Source: Ascarosepion bandense (Eukaryota; Mollusca; Cephalopoda; Sepiida; Sepiidae). Taken from it: a DNA stretch of 64,000 nucleotides. Position numbers and translations under genes: made by a program. This document shows, one piece after another, positions 32,470 to 43,140 of this stretch. The notes beneath the pieces are model-generated. The model worked only from the letters and a program-made list of their open reading frames with translations. It searched no databases and had not been told where the DNA came from. The DNA is taken from the NCBI GenBank assembly GCA_037127315.1, contig JBBBDQ010000330.1:2087001-2151000 (forward strand), written 5' to 3'. Positions within the stretch are counted from its first letter, which is position 1. Each line of letters begins with the position of its first letter.

Positions 32470-32765
32470 AGTTATATGTCCTCATCTTTGTTGCCATATT
32501 TACGTCGTTTCATGACGTTATACGCCTTTTTCAAGTGTTTCAAGTTTTTATTCGAATCTTTTAGTTCGACTAACGGAATGAGTTGTTCTAGTTCCACATG
32601 CCATGTCTCTGCAGAATATCTCAGTATTGGTTGTTTCCCTCTTTCAAGTTTTTGTTCACCTCTTCTTCAGAAAGGTCTTGAACTCATAACATTTTGTGTT
32701 AAGTCACTGAATTACTTCAGCCAACGCTTTATCAATTTGTCATTGAGGATAACATTGGATTAAAT
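32470..32765. repeat. Fold-back family F, left arm plus centre
   Basis: GTCCTCATCTTTGTTGCCAT, TTACGTCGTTTCATGACGTT, then ATGAGTTGTTCTAGTTCCAC and ATATCTCAGTATTGG follow the same order as 48385-48630, including the central part (TTTTTGTTCACCTC … TTGAACTCATAAC). The right arm is absent. Confidence 0.75.
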
Positions 32766-32991
32766 TTCTACACCTAAGGAAAATATAAAACTAATGCCTC
32801 AATAACTATTTTTTTTACCAGAAATCAATTTTACAATCTGTTATTATTGTTTTTCTCTAACTCTCTCTATCTGTCCCCAAAAGTGGCAGTTCTTGAGAAA
32901 AAGACGAGTAGAACTTTCTTCATACATTTGAAGCGCGGATGATGTGAGTAGGGTCTCGACTTCATTGAATTAAAGGGTTGAACTAGTAGAA

Positions 32992-33043
<52 letters not shown>

Positions 33044-33055
33044 TAGTTCTACTAG

Positions 33056-33098
<43 letters not shown>
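32766..33098. repeat. Spacer and (TA)n arrays around a small inverted repeat
   Basis: (TA)n at 32995-33041 and 33059-33097 flank TACTAGTTCTACTAGTTCTA, a doubled ACTAGTTCT. AACTAGTAGAATGATATATA precedes the first array. Confidence 0.85.
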
Positions 33099-33101
<3 letters not shown>

Positions 33102-33508
33102 TAGCGGCCATAATATAAGGAACGGAAACAACAAAGACATAAATATGTGTATTACTTAAAAAGTAATGCTTGATTAGCAATAAAATTTTCATATGTGGTC
33201 GACAATGCAGAGAAGTCATTGAAAATAAGGCGATGATTACCAAATATTAAATTTTGATGATATTTTGTTCATAATCAAGCACTAACAAGATCGTTCCTTA
33301 ACTTTTGTTCCTGTAGCTTATTTCCTTTGTTCCATTTAATCTTTATTTAAAAGAAATATGTAAATTTTTGTAACTTTGTATAATATTTATGCATTACACC
33401 CTAATCTTTATTCGATAAAAATTTCATTTCTAATCATGCATTACTTTTTAAGTAATACACATATTTTTGTCGTTGTTGTTTCCGTTCCTTATATTATGGC
33501 CGCTACTG
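33099..33508. mobile_element. hAT-like MITE, 410 bp, 8-bp target duplication
   Basis: The left end CGGTAGCGGCCATAATATAA continues GGAACGGAAACAACAAAGAC; the right end, reverse complemented, reads CAGTAGCGGCCATAATATAA and continues GGAACGGAAACAACAACGAC. The inverted ends match for roughly 95 bases with few differences (both contain GTGTATTACTTAAAAAGTAA). TATATATG flanks it on both sides at 33091-33098 and 33509-33516. C(A)GTAGCGGCC-type ends with an 8-bp duplication fit the hAT superfamily. The interior has no coding. It landed in or next to a (TA)n array. Confidence 0.85.
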
Positions 33509-34894
33509 TATATATGCCATTTTCTCGATTTAAATAGGAACTAAGTAAATAGGCTAGTCCTATCATAATAAATTGGTTAAATTTTGGAGAAATAATTTTT
33601 ATAGATTAGCATATTTTAGACCTTACCGAATACAGATAGATAATTTTATAAATTAATCTGTTGTGGAGTAAACAAAACACCACCAGTAACACAAATTAAC
33701 TAGGTAAGATCCTTTAAATAAAAAACTCATACAGAGTTCAGGGACATAGTTCCAAGAAAATTATGATATAGTATTTGTTAGAGTACCGTTAGAGTCTGTC
33801 GAGACATAATATTATAACCATTAGTAACTGAAATAATTAAGAAGAAAATTCTTCAATTTTTCACTTCTGACGCAGTGACAATGCCATAGCTGAATTCAGA
33901 TACCTTTCAGACGCGGGAATTATTTTTCTGCCTATTTTAGAAGAGACAAGTAAAATTTGCAGAGAAAAATGCAGCGATTGGGAATACGAGAAAAACAAGA
34001 CTTGTGTTGAGAAAGTTAGCACTAGTAGAACATAAAAATAATATATTTTTACTACCAAGAAAACTAGGAGAAATTTGTTTTGAAGAAACAATAAATATTG
34101 TAAAACATTTAGCGAGAAAGGTTTGTTATTCAATACTTGTTGGAAGTATATAAATCTGACGTAAAAAAGACGATTATTTTTACATATAAGTGTAACAAGG
34201 AGTGTGAAAAATTCAAATTAAATGAGTTGACTGGATATATTTAAAGGATAAACTTTCGTTGAAGATTTAATGGTGAAAAAAGCCCCAAGAAATACGTATA
34301 GAATCCTACCGAAACTGGAACAGAATATAACTGAAACTACAAGAATATCAGATAAATGTCAAAGAATCCTAAATTTGAGACGCGGTATGGAGGAAATTGA
34401 AGAAAAATAATACTCATAAACACAAGCCAAAGAAAAATGTTTGAGTGTTCGTTAGAATATCATTAGACTCAATCGAGACATAATATTATAACTGGTAGTA
34501 GCGAGTTATAACAATCGGATACATATTTTGTATGAATTAATGGAATACATTATTTTATTAATTAATCAAATACATAATTTAATAATTAATCGGATACATA
34601 ATTGTATTAATCAAATATTCGCGCTTTACTAAAAAATATGTGCACCTGTGATTTCATTATATAAAATATCGTTTCGTAACCAACCGTAAAAAAAAAAAAA
34701 AACTGTTTTCGTGCGCAAGATAGGTAAGGCCTAACTCTGTAAAAGTCAGGTTTCGGTTTGACACTGCAAAGATATTATAAACAAAACCTACTTTTAATCG
34801 ATAACCAATCAAGATAATAACACGGATACAATTCCTATTAATGAATTCATAGCTGCTTGTGACGACAAAGTTTATCGATATAAATCCTACTAAT
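33509..34894. other. AT-rich; diverged direct repeat at 33.78 and 34.45 kb
   Basis: TCGAGACATAATATTATAAC occurs at about 33799 and 34471 in similar context (GTTAGAGTCTG against ATTAGACTCAA before it). Spacing is about 672 bases. The stretch between decodes to nothing I recognise. ATTAATCGGATACATAATT repeats occur at 34510-34620. Confidence 0.5.
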
Positions 34895-35029
34895 TAACCC
34901 ATAGCAGGGAGAGGAAAAGATTCATACCTTTCCCAAAGGGCATTTGAGTGTAAGTGAAAAACAACGAACCAAACTGAAATTGAAACCTGGCTCTTCGATT
35001 TCCAATTCTAAGCAGTTACCTATTACACC
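34895..35029 (-). mobile_element. SINE-A fragment (5' half)
   Basis: The minus-strand head GTGCGAGTGGTGTAATAGGT and CAGGTTTCAATTTCAGTTTG (degraded B box) are followed by CACTTACACTCAAATGCCCT, TTGGGAAAGGTATGAATC and a GGGTTAAT remnant. The 3' half is absent. Confidence 0.8.
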
Positions 35030-36226
35030 ACTCGCACATCCATGCTTACAGTACCTGGTATTCTTGAGCGATCAGTTATCTAGTTACTGACTAGGCTCGG
35101 CGTTGCTTCGGTAATCGTACGTGATATGCCCGTAAGCTTCAATAAACTCAGAAAAAGACATTTTCACGCAAATTCTATGATGAATCTCCAAATGTCTGCG
35201 GTCATTAAATAATTATTCACTCAATGTCTTTCTTTTTGGTTTTGTATCGTCTTATGCAGTGTCTGCTAAAGAAAGGCCACATTTCCATAATTTCCAGCTT
35301 GTCTTCTGGCAAACTCAGGTCTTCAAGTCACATGGGATATTAGTTCATAGCGATTCCTGCTATGCTCTGCTGTTGTTTCAATCCGTGGCTTTGTATTTTC
35401 AGATGGATGAGGAAGTCACACGAAGATTGTGTTATCTTTGCAATCACAAAACAGCATCATTGCTTCCGCCCATTGCAGCCTTATTTTTGCTAACATTTCA
35501 TTTTTGATATTTCTGACAATGCCAAGAATTCCGCATTAAAAAGAAACAAAAAAAACAAAACAAAAAAAAACGAACCCCCCCCCCCCAAAAAAAAACACAT
35601 ATTCATAAATAACCCGACGCATATTTTAAACCTATTAGATCATTAATAACGTTCACTCCGTTTGATTCACACTTATTGCCGGATAATTCTGGCCTTGTTT
35701 TGAAATAAGCTAAGCTGAGAAAAAATCTTGTATTGGCAATTATGTTGACCACCTGGGACATTACTATCGAACGGCGAATTCAATCTCACATGTGTAGCAT
35801 TACTTTAAACTAAGTTAAAATTACCTTAATGCCGCCTCACCATAGGGTAGAACTTAGTTTGCGAAACAAAGCCACACGGCGAGGGTCATATATGTTTGTA
35901 ATCATGTTAATGCGACGAATGAAAATTGTTGATTGATTGATTCGTTTTCTACGATTTATAAAAGGTTCTATAAAAGACAGTATTCCCAAACAATCACTCT
36001 TTTAGGTACTGGACTTTATATTAGTTAGTATATAACAGGATTAGAATGTATGTAAATATAAAAGTTGACATTTGAACGCAATCTTCAGATCCGAAGATTG
36101 TATTCAGTGACTGTCTTCAGTCTGTGTTGATCTCAATGTCCATACCGCATCCACACACACAGAGATACAAACACACACACATACACACACACATATATAT
36201 ATTGTCTATTTGGGAAGCACACTCTT

Positions 36227-36228
<2 letters not shown>
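35030..36228. other. Non-coding; A-rich/C-run at 35537-35597
   Basis: GACTAGGCTCGGCGTTGCTT at 35090 resembles the GC hairpin plus CTAG end of a Helitron, but no other part of such an element is seen. The 82-codon frame at 35259-35507 is unrecognised. A mixed poly-A/poly-C run follows. Near 36080-36100 is a small AATCTTC/GAAGATT hairpin. Confidence 0.45.

Positions 36229-36287
<59 letters not shown>
36229..36287. repeat. (TA)n microsatellite
   Basis: Uninterrupted TA array of about 58 bases shortly before the Helitron. Confidence 0.95.
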
Positions 36288-36292
<5 letters not shown>

Positions 36293-36355
36293 AATAAATT
36301 TACTTCATTTGATACCAGCTTCATTATTCAGTCTGGTAAAAAATCAACTTTTGAA

Positions 36356-36879
36356 TCTAAACTTATTTATAAATGGAACTTTGTGTGTGTGTGTGTGTGT
36401 GTCTGTGTGTGTCTGTGTGTGTGTATCCGTTATCTATAGACTCCGAAACGGCTGAACCAATTTTCTTGAAAATTTACACAGTTGTACTATAAGCGTCTGC
36501 GAGTGTTCTTAGCTAGGTTTTGTGTCGAGGTACCCCCGATAAATATCGAAAATCGATAATCGGAAAAATCGGGTTATAGAAGGAGTGGTCCGATTTTAAT
36601 CAAATTTGATACACTCATAGACAAAGACATAAGAAACGATATTCAGAAATTTCAAGGTTGCAGTTCTTACAATAGTGCATAAAATTTGATATCGATACCA
36701 GGAATTCAAAATTTGACTTACATCCATTCATTTTTCTTTCAGTCTACGGTTTCGCTTTAACTGGAAACAACTATTGCTTTTCAGTCTTTTGTGCCAACGT
36801 CCAAAGGGTCTGAGCTCCAGGACCATGGATTAGGGTTAAGCTTTCATTACACCTGAGCAACGCCGGGCTATACTGCTAG
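36356..36879 (+). mobile_element. Non-autonomous Helitron (Helitron-N) copy 3, complete
   Basis: Starts A|TCTAAACTTATTTATAAATG and ends GAGCAACGCCGGGCTATACT + GCTAG|T. It is 524 bases long with a (GT)n tract at 36381-36423. The central region 36685-36805 (CGATACCAGGAATTC, AACAACTATTGCTTTTCAGT) differs from the (TA)n-containing centre of other copies, so it is a sequence-variant subfamily. No coding. Confidence 0.92.
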
Positions 36880-37389
36880 TTATATATATATATATATATA
36901 AATTTATATATATACTCTGAGGATATTGCAAAATAATGTGGGAAGATTTGATTTGGTAATTGGCTCCCAGCATACTTTCCGTTTTGGAAAACCGTCTCCA
37001 CAGTCACTTTAGAAGATCTTATTATTTCTCTCGTCAGGTTCTTTGAAATCTCGTTCACAGAATTTCAACGACAAGTTTCTTTGAAAACATCTGATATCTT
37101 AGGTAGCCAAATCTGAATCATAGAAGGGGCGCTATATTTTGCCAACATGTCTCAAGAGACAGATCATCTGATGGTCACACTGTCTCACTCAGGGTCGTCC
37201 CATTGCCAAACGATAATCTAAAACTAGCATATTTGTCCATGTTTTGTAGTAGGGTATCATCTAATTGATTGTTAAAATACTTCAAGGCTGTGCATTCTGG
37301 AACATATATAAGTAAATAATTAACCGTTTTCGCCATAGCATGTCTATACATATCTGTATCTGGGTACGGGTAATCTTTTAATTTCCTTC

Positions 37390-37446
<57 letters not shown>

Positions 37447-37640
37447 TATATATATATGTTTATATGTTTATATATATATGTTTATATGTTTATATATATA
37501 CTTTATTATATATATATACATATGTTTATTTATATATATATATATATACATATGTATATATATATATATATATGTTTATATATATATATATATATATGTT
37601 TATAAGTTGCGATATTTTAAGAAAGAGTGCTAAATAGATG
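36880..37640. repeat. (TA)n and ATATGTTTATAT minisatellite
   Basis: (TA)n at 36882-36914 directly follows the Helitron end. From 37392 a long (TA)n array passes into repeats of TATATATATGTTTATATG to about 37605. The intervening 36915-37390 is unassigned. Frames such as YIYIYMFI are artefacts. Confidence 0.9.
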
Positions 37641-37767
37641 GTTTGTAAATATAAACGGTGTGAAAATAAAGATCATCGCTATATGATGACAGTCAGATAG
37701 CCTATTGAATTATTTTAACTGTTATTTTGGTGGGTGGTAACGGTGTGACTCGTTTTATTCTAGGGGC
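37641..37767. other. Spacer before LINE tail
   Basis: No feature recognised. Confidence 0.5.
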
Positions 37768-37860
37768 TTCTTCTTCTTCTTCTTCTTCTTCTTCTTCTTC
37801 TTCTTCCTCTATGTGCCTTGTCCCTTTAGGGCGTAGGCGATCATGGCTTTCCACTCTTCC

Positions 37861-38238
37861 CTATCCCTTGCGGCTCTGAGCACGCCTTCTCCTGTTACAC
37901 CATGCAATCCTCGTTCCATCATCCACCTGATTAGGTCCTTCAAATATGTTATCCGTTGCTTTCCCCTGTCTCTTTTTCCCCTCTATCTGGCCTGTTAGTA
38001 TCAGATTCTCCAAACCCTCCTCCCTCATTGCGTGTCCCAGGAACTTCAACTGTCTCTTCTTGATGCTCAGTATTAATTTCCTTTTTGTTTCCATCAAAAC
38101 GTCATCATTGCTGACATGCTCGATCCATGATATTCGCAGCATCCTTCTGTAGAACCACATTTCAGTTGCTTCAAGTTTTTCCTTCATCTTTGATGATATT
38201 GTCCAGCATTCACTGCCATATTGAAGGACGGACAGCAC
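37861..38238 (-). pseudogene. RTE-like LINE C-terminal domain
   Basis: A 125-codon open segment: MLSVLQYGSECWTISSKMKE, KLEATEMWFYRRMLRISWIE, HVSNDDVLMETKRKLILSIK and RQLKFLGHAMREEGLENLIL, then after a frameshift DNIFEGPNQVDDGTRI. The natural end (…AARDREEWKAMIAYALKGQG T*) lies in another frame at 37815-37870, just before the (GAA)n tail. The same C-terminus occurs at 21.3-21.9, 47.03-47.57 and 57.1-57.55 kb. Confidence 0.9.
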
Positions 38239-38511
38239 GTAGCAATCTAGTACTCTTCCTAATTTCTAGCGAAATTTTCCTGTTTCTTAATACTTTACTC
38301 AACTTCTGGAATGCTTCCTTCGCCATGCCAATCCGCCTTCGGATCTCTGTGTCGCACTTTCCGTCTTCTGTTATAACGCTTCCCAGGTATTTAAATTTTC
38401 GTACCTGCTTGATTCTGGTATCCCCGACCTGTATTTGGCATTTTGGGTTGCCCTTTTTTACTGATGAGCATGCATTCGGTTTTCGTGCAGTTTATTTCTA
38501 GTCCTTTCTTG

Positions 38512-39069
38512 TTACTTTCTTCTGCTACCTTCTATAGGAGGTCTTGTAGTTTCCTTTCTGTCTGCTATCAGATCTGTATCATCTGCGTACCTTAGGTTGT
38601 TTAAATTGTGGCCTCCGATTACAAATCCAGGCATAAGTTCTAGGGTCCTCAAAATATTCTCGCTGTACAAGTTGAACAGATCCGGTGAAAAGAAACATCC
38701 CTGTCTTACGCCCCTTTCTATCTTCGTATATCTACTCAATTCATTACCTGTCCGTATGCAAGCAGTTTTCTGCCAGTAAAGATTCTTTATTACTCTCAAG
38801 TTTTTCCTAAATATGTCCAGACTGCCGAGCATCTCCATCAGTTCTTTGTGGCATATTTTGTCAAACGCCTTCGCATAATCAATGAAGCACAGGTATAAAT
38901 CCCTCTTCATTTGTATTGCCCTTTCGGAGAGCATCCTAATCATAAATATGGTATTCCTTGTTCCCGTGTCTTTAACGAAACCACACTGTTCTTGTTCTAT
39001 CTCTGGCGTGATTCTGCTTCTCGCTCTGTTCATCAGGATTCGGACGATCAGTTTTGTTATATGGCTCAT
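38512..39069 (-). pseudogene. RTE-like LINE reverse transcriptase palm
   Basis: A 185-codon open segment. It begins MSHITKLIVRILMNRARSRI, then QCGFVKDTGTRNTIFMIRML, DLYLCFIDYAKAFDKICHKE (palm motif with the first catalytic Asp region), ERGVRQGCFFSPDLFNLYSE and NNLRYADDTDLIAD at residues 158-171, where YADD provides the two metal-binding Asp. The palm is therefore intact at residue level. After ADRKETTRPPIEGSRRK the frame is lost: a frameshift or deletion cuts off the thumb. Between 39069 and 39499 the linking region is in other frames with stops. Confidence 0.93.
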
Positions 39070-39498
39070 TAAACTGATGGTTCTGTGGAGTTCGCACTCG
39101 TTTGCTCCTGACTTCTTAGGTAGTGCTATGAAGATAGACTTGCTGAGAACATTTGGTATAACCCCACTATTATAAATTTCATTTATTATTTCAGTAATTT
39201 TTTTCTTTGCAAAATTCTTCCAGGGCTATCAGCAACTCTATGACTATGCCGTCTGGTCCCGCTGCTTTGTTTCTATTCAGTTTGGCTATTGCAGATTCCA
39301 CTTCGGACTTTAATATTTCCGGTCCGTCCTCATCTTTGCGTATTATTAGTTGTTCTCTCTTGTCGTGGAAAAGATCTTTTATATATTCTTTTCATCGTTG
39401 GAGCATTTCCTCTTTCTCCAAAATGATTGTTCCACCCTTAGATTTTAGACATCCTGTTGTTGAAGAGCAGGTTTTTGTCCTGTCAGTTTTTTATTTCC

Positions 39499-40416
39499 TT
39501 ATTCATTTCTGCTCAATCTCTCTACTTCTGCACATTTGTCATTGAGCCATTTCTTTTGAGCCTGTCTACATTTTCTTCTTATTTCCTTGTGTAGTTTCCT
39601 GTACTCTATTCCATGTCTTGATATCATTTTCTGCCTCCTTTGCATCATTTCCAGAATCTCTTCCGTCATCCACTCGTTTTTCTTTCTGCGCCTATTTTCC
39701 TTTGGGACAATGTTGTTTGCTGATGTCAGTATTGCTTCCTTTAGCGAGACCCATTTTGAGTGTCCTTTCCTAGTTTGTTCTTCGTATGTGGTTTTCACGC
39801 TGTTAGTGTATTCTTTCTGTAGTTTGAGGTCATCCACAAGTGCGTTGTATATCAGTTTTGGTGCTGCATTAGGCTTCTTTAATCTCCGGAGTTTTACTTT
39901 TAATTTGCAGATGACTGGGACGTGGTCGCTTCCACAGTCAGCACCTGGATAGGCTTTGCTTTGAACCACTGCATTTCTGAATCTGCTGTTAATGATTATG
40001 TAGTCTATCTGTTTTTTTGTGTCCCCCCCCCCCCCCGGGTTTCTCCATGTCCATAGACGTCGTAGGTGTTCTTGAAACCAGGTGTTAGTTATTACCTGGT
40101 CATTTGGCATGCACCGTTGCACCCATTTTTCTCCTCGTTCGTTGCGGATTCCTAAACCAAAGTTTCCAGTTGTCATACCTTCCCTCTCCTTGCCTACTTT
40201 GGCATTCAAATCTCCCATGATGATCTTGATTTCTTGGATTTTACATTGAGCCTTGACCTTCTCTAGAGTGGAGTAAAAAGATTCTATTTCTCCCTCGGTG
40301 CTTTGTGTTGTTAGTGCATATATGACTACAATTGCTATGTTGAATGGTCTCCCTTTCAATTTGACCAGGGGAACTCTTTCGGAGAACTGGCAGTATCCCA
40401 AAACACATTTCTTCAT
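39499..40416 (-). pseudogene. RTE-like LINE endonuclease domain (APE-like)
   Basis: A 305-codon open segment, part of a larger broken ORF. It is an apurinic-endonuclease-like domain that nicks target DNA: IIMGDLNAKVGKEREGMTTG near residues 65-83, NERGEKW, TWRNPGGGGDTKKQIDYIII near 123-142, and GADCGSDHVPVICKL near 157-171 (the SDH catalytic triad motif). After the domain, residues 200-300 hold the linker WVSLKEAILTSANNIVPKE and RRKKNEWMTEEILEMMQRRQ. The N-terminal part of the domain (WNVRT… and the Glu-containing strand) is missing at the truncated 5' end; GDFNSDNHRIIYAGGKNNEK continues the frame upstream of the first Met. Sequences of this kind are often annotated craniofacial-development-protein-2-like. 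Confidence 0.92.
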
Positions 40417-40505
40417 TTCCTTGTCCAGTATTATGCCGACTTCTTTTTCATTATTTTTGCCTCCAGCGTATATTATTCTATGGTTGTCGCTGTTGAAGTC
40501 GCCAT

Positions 40506-40879
40506 ATTGAGTGTGAATAATTGTGGATCCGAATGCAGTTTTGGGGTTATTTATAGCGTTATTAGTTAATTATTATTATTTTATTGTTGGTTGTTATCAT
40601 TAAGTTTTCTTATGGTTATCTGTGGGCACGTGGTTTATATATATATAGTGTTTTTCATAAAAATCGATGTCATTTTGTAATCTAAGTAATTTTGATTAAA
40701 TGATCCTTTATTTTAACATGTGTAGAAACGACTTGAAATTCTATGTTTAATGTTTTCCATTTTTTCTTCTCATGTATAGAAATGTCATTCATTAGAAATG
40801 AAAAGGCGTCTTGCGTATTCTCAAATACAGTCAAACAAGATCGTAACGTGCATTAGTGAGAGAATTCGCTAAAAATGCC
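40506..40879. other. AT-rich spacer
   Basis: Nothing recognised; (ATT)n-like stretch near 40560-40585. Confidence 0.5.
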
Positions 40880-41430
40880 TCAATGCATCATCTGAAATGC
40901 AAATTTAGACATTCCACAAAAAGTTAAAAGAGAAAGGCTGTCTGTGCAGGGAGGGCAACAGGACTGGAGGACCGTCAGTATCAGAAGCAAATGCTTCAGA
41001 ACTCGCTAATTGATAATCTTATAGCAAATGCACATGGACACTTAATTTTTACACAGGATCGGACTCCTGCCTCCTGGAAACTCACTGTGCGGGCTTATCG
41101 CAAGGAGAATTTACCAGGGATATGAATCGAGTATTCTGTTGAAATGATCGCCACATTAATCTGGTCAGACACCATGCGTTTTTTTTTCTTGGGTTATGTG
41201 AAGGAACTGGTTTATGTACTCTCTTTGACTAACAGAAATCAAGCAGAGAATCAGTGTCGCTCCAGGTGACTATTACCCACGACAAGTTGCAGCGTATTTG
41301 GCAGAAATTGAACTTCGGCTTGACGTGTTCCGCTGTGTCACATTGAAAACTTGTGAAATTGTTGCTAAAGTACTGATACCATTTAATTTCTCATTCAAGT
41401 TTAACTAATAAAACTTATTTTGCTCAAAAT
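40880..41430 (+). pseudogene. Tc1/mariner (IS630-type) transposase C-terminal remnant
   Basis: Plus-strand text in shifting frames: FTQDRTPASWKLTVRAYRKE (QD is the second catalytic Asp position) then NLPGI, a gap, FFLGYVKELVYVLSLTN, PRQVAAYLAEIELRLDVFR, CVTLKTCEIVAKVLIPFNFS. This order (catalytic strand, LWGYVKxxVYVPPL, RVWxELxYRLDVCRVT) matches a widespread animal Tc1/mariner-type transposase. The stretch between NLPGI and LGYVKE retains ATLIWSDTMRFF (a decayed WPPxSPDLxPxDYFLW). N-terminal DNA-binding part mostly missing; no clear terminal repeats. Confidence 0.72.
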
Positions 41431-41910
41431 AAGCCTGTTTATTTTTATTTACCTTGGCAATTTAATTACTCAGATATTTACATCGCACATGATATCCATT
41501 TTTTTAACGCCTTATATATATAACTGTAAACTTTATCTTTAGTGGAAACCTGAATATGAGTAGACGCTCTGTTTTTTTAAACAATGTGTATTTTACATAC
41601 CGGAAATTTAATAAAGACAATGCGGTTTCCGTGCGGATTTGAACACTTGCGTCCCATTTTGAAACACAAACCACCGTCTCTTCCAGCGTCCTTTGACCAC
41701 TCAGTGTCAAAGATCTTCATAGTCATGCCAAGTTCTATTTGTTTTAAAGCACAATCACTCATTTTAAATTTTCTCGAAAGACATTTCTGCTCTCAGTTTC
41801 TGTTATTGAACTGGCCGGTAGACGAAATAATAAAAAACAAAAACAAAAAACAAACAAAAAAAAAAACAGAAATAAAAAACGTAGAGTCTATTCAAATGCG
41901 ATCATTTAAT

Positions 41911-41975
<65 letters not shown>

Positions 41976-42109
41976 TAAGAACCATTTTGTTGCACAAATG
42001 TTCTAAATTTTAACTTAGATAACGTATTCCCAAAATTTTGGTGGTTTCTCGGCAAAGAATTTATTAAAATGGGTTATTTGTTTATGTCATTCAAAGAGTT
42101 AAAATTTTT
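41431..42109. other. Spacer with A-rich run and (CA)n at 41914-41972
   Basis: The region 41590-41780 has open frames on both strands (about 61 codons minus, part of 140 codons plus) that I do not recognise. An A-rich stretch (41830-41880) is followed by (CA)n. Confidence 0.55.
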
Positions 42110-42778
42110 ACAGTTTAAATTATTTTGAAGGAGCTTTCGAAGGAGCAATTTCTGGTATATGTGGTGGGTCGTGTAACACATCCCAAGCAAGCTGCAACAA
42201 TTTTTGCCGGATCAAAACAAACAAACATAAGGTCTGCTGTTATCCTGATGGAAACAATCCCTTTTCTGTTCGACAATCCTGGGCGTTTTTTCCTTAAATT
42301 CATTCAGTTGTGAGCATTGCTTTTCAGAATCCATTGAATGGTTACTTGGTAGAAACTCATAATACAGGATTCCTTTCCGAACCCACCAGATGCACAGCAT
42401 AACTTTCTTTGGATGAAAATCTGCTTTTGAAATGCCTAAAGTTGGATCATGTCACCCCAAGATACTTTTGGCTGAACATTGTTGTAAACTATCCATTCTC
42501 ATCACCTATCACAGTTTGATTAAAAAAAAGTGCATTTTCATTTCGTTTAGAAAGCAAATTACAGATAGAAATGTGATATAAAATGATTCTTTTCACACAG
42601 GTCATATGGTACCCAAACATCGTATCGATTTGAGTACTCAAGCTTCACTAAGTGCTCATGGGTGGTGGATTTTGAATTTAGTCTTTCTTTTAATTCCCTT
42701 TCTGTAATGCGGCGTGTTCGCAGTCAATGTCTTGATTTTGTCGTCATCTATTGGGCGGGGGCGGCTGACTAAATGTTA
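42110..42778 (-). pseudogene. Second mariner transposase remnant, distinct family
   Basis: Minus strand, from about 42775: SRPRPIDDDKIKTLTANTPH (DNA-binding linker), a decayed middle, VWVPYDLCEKNHFISH-like text, VIGDE (first Asp), MLCIWWVRKGILYYEFLPSN in an open segment 42400-42212, then VEQKRDCFHQDNSRPYVCLF (second Asp in HQDN). The last part (42150-42200) reads LAWDVLHDPPHIPEIAPSKA, where the third Asp (normally PSDYH) is replaced. The HQDN form and RPxPIDDD linker separate it from the 15-kb mariner. Several frameshifts. Terminal inverted repeats not found. Confidence 0.85.
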
Positions 42779-43140
42779 TTCAACAATAAGGTTATAATCA
42801 CCAACTATAAACTTCGATACGATACTGTCAGCTAAAGCACCTTCACCTTACAGAGCATAGATCTTTTTTGTTGCATGCGAGGCATTTTGGCCTTCATGGT
42901 AATAAAAAGGACCATTAGTCTAAAATGCACTTTATAATATTCCATTTTCATAGGGATAGAAAATTGACACGAATTAAGTAATTTTAAACTTTCTTTCTCA
43001 AGAGATAGTTTCAAGTGCGCTCTAATCGGAAATGTAATCAGATTATGTCTCTCAATAAATTTGACGTGTTCTAGCGTGTTGGAAAATGAACGACTAAAAA
43101 TCGGCATGTGTTCTCCGGAAAAGCCAATCTATACGATAAA
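42779..43140. other. Non-coding spacer
   Basis: A 91-codon minus-strand frame (43107-42832) has no recognisable family. Confidence 0.45.

Larger units (their letters stand above)
37768..40505 (-). mobile_element. RTE-like LINE, longest copy, (GAA)n tail
   Basis: A 5'-truncated non-LTR retrotransposon on the minus strand. It enters within the endonuclease just after the position of WPNNGDF in the 54.8-kb copy (about 40505) and ends with …MIAYALKGQGT*-coding text and a (GAA)n tail at 37768-37806 (CTT on the plus strand). The three coding segments below lie in the expected order (endonuclease, reverse transcriptase, C-terminal domain). The RTE assignment rests on the single-ORF layout, the FYRRMLRI…RQLKFLGH C-terminus and the short-repeat tail. 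It is flanked by AT-rich DNA; no target duplication recognised. Confidence 0.92.

Noticed and set aside
35085..35115. Helitron 3' end at GACTAGGCTCGGCGTTGCTT
   Set aside because: Only the hairpin-like words match; neither the Helitron body nor a 5' end is present within reach.
37390..37633. Telomere-like or satellite array
   Set aside because: The unit (ATATGTTTATAT) is an impure TA microsatellite, not TTAGGG, and is short.
38127..38501. Plus-strand frames over the LINE (124, 97, 112 and 121 codons at 38.1-40.0 kb)
   Set aside because: All lie opposite the minus-strand RTE-like LINE coding segments; they are antisense shadows.
41900..41975. CRISPR-like regular repeats
   Set aside because: These and similar stretches are plain (CA)n or (TA)n microsatellites without spacers; the genome is animal.
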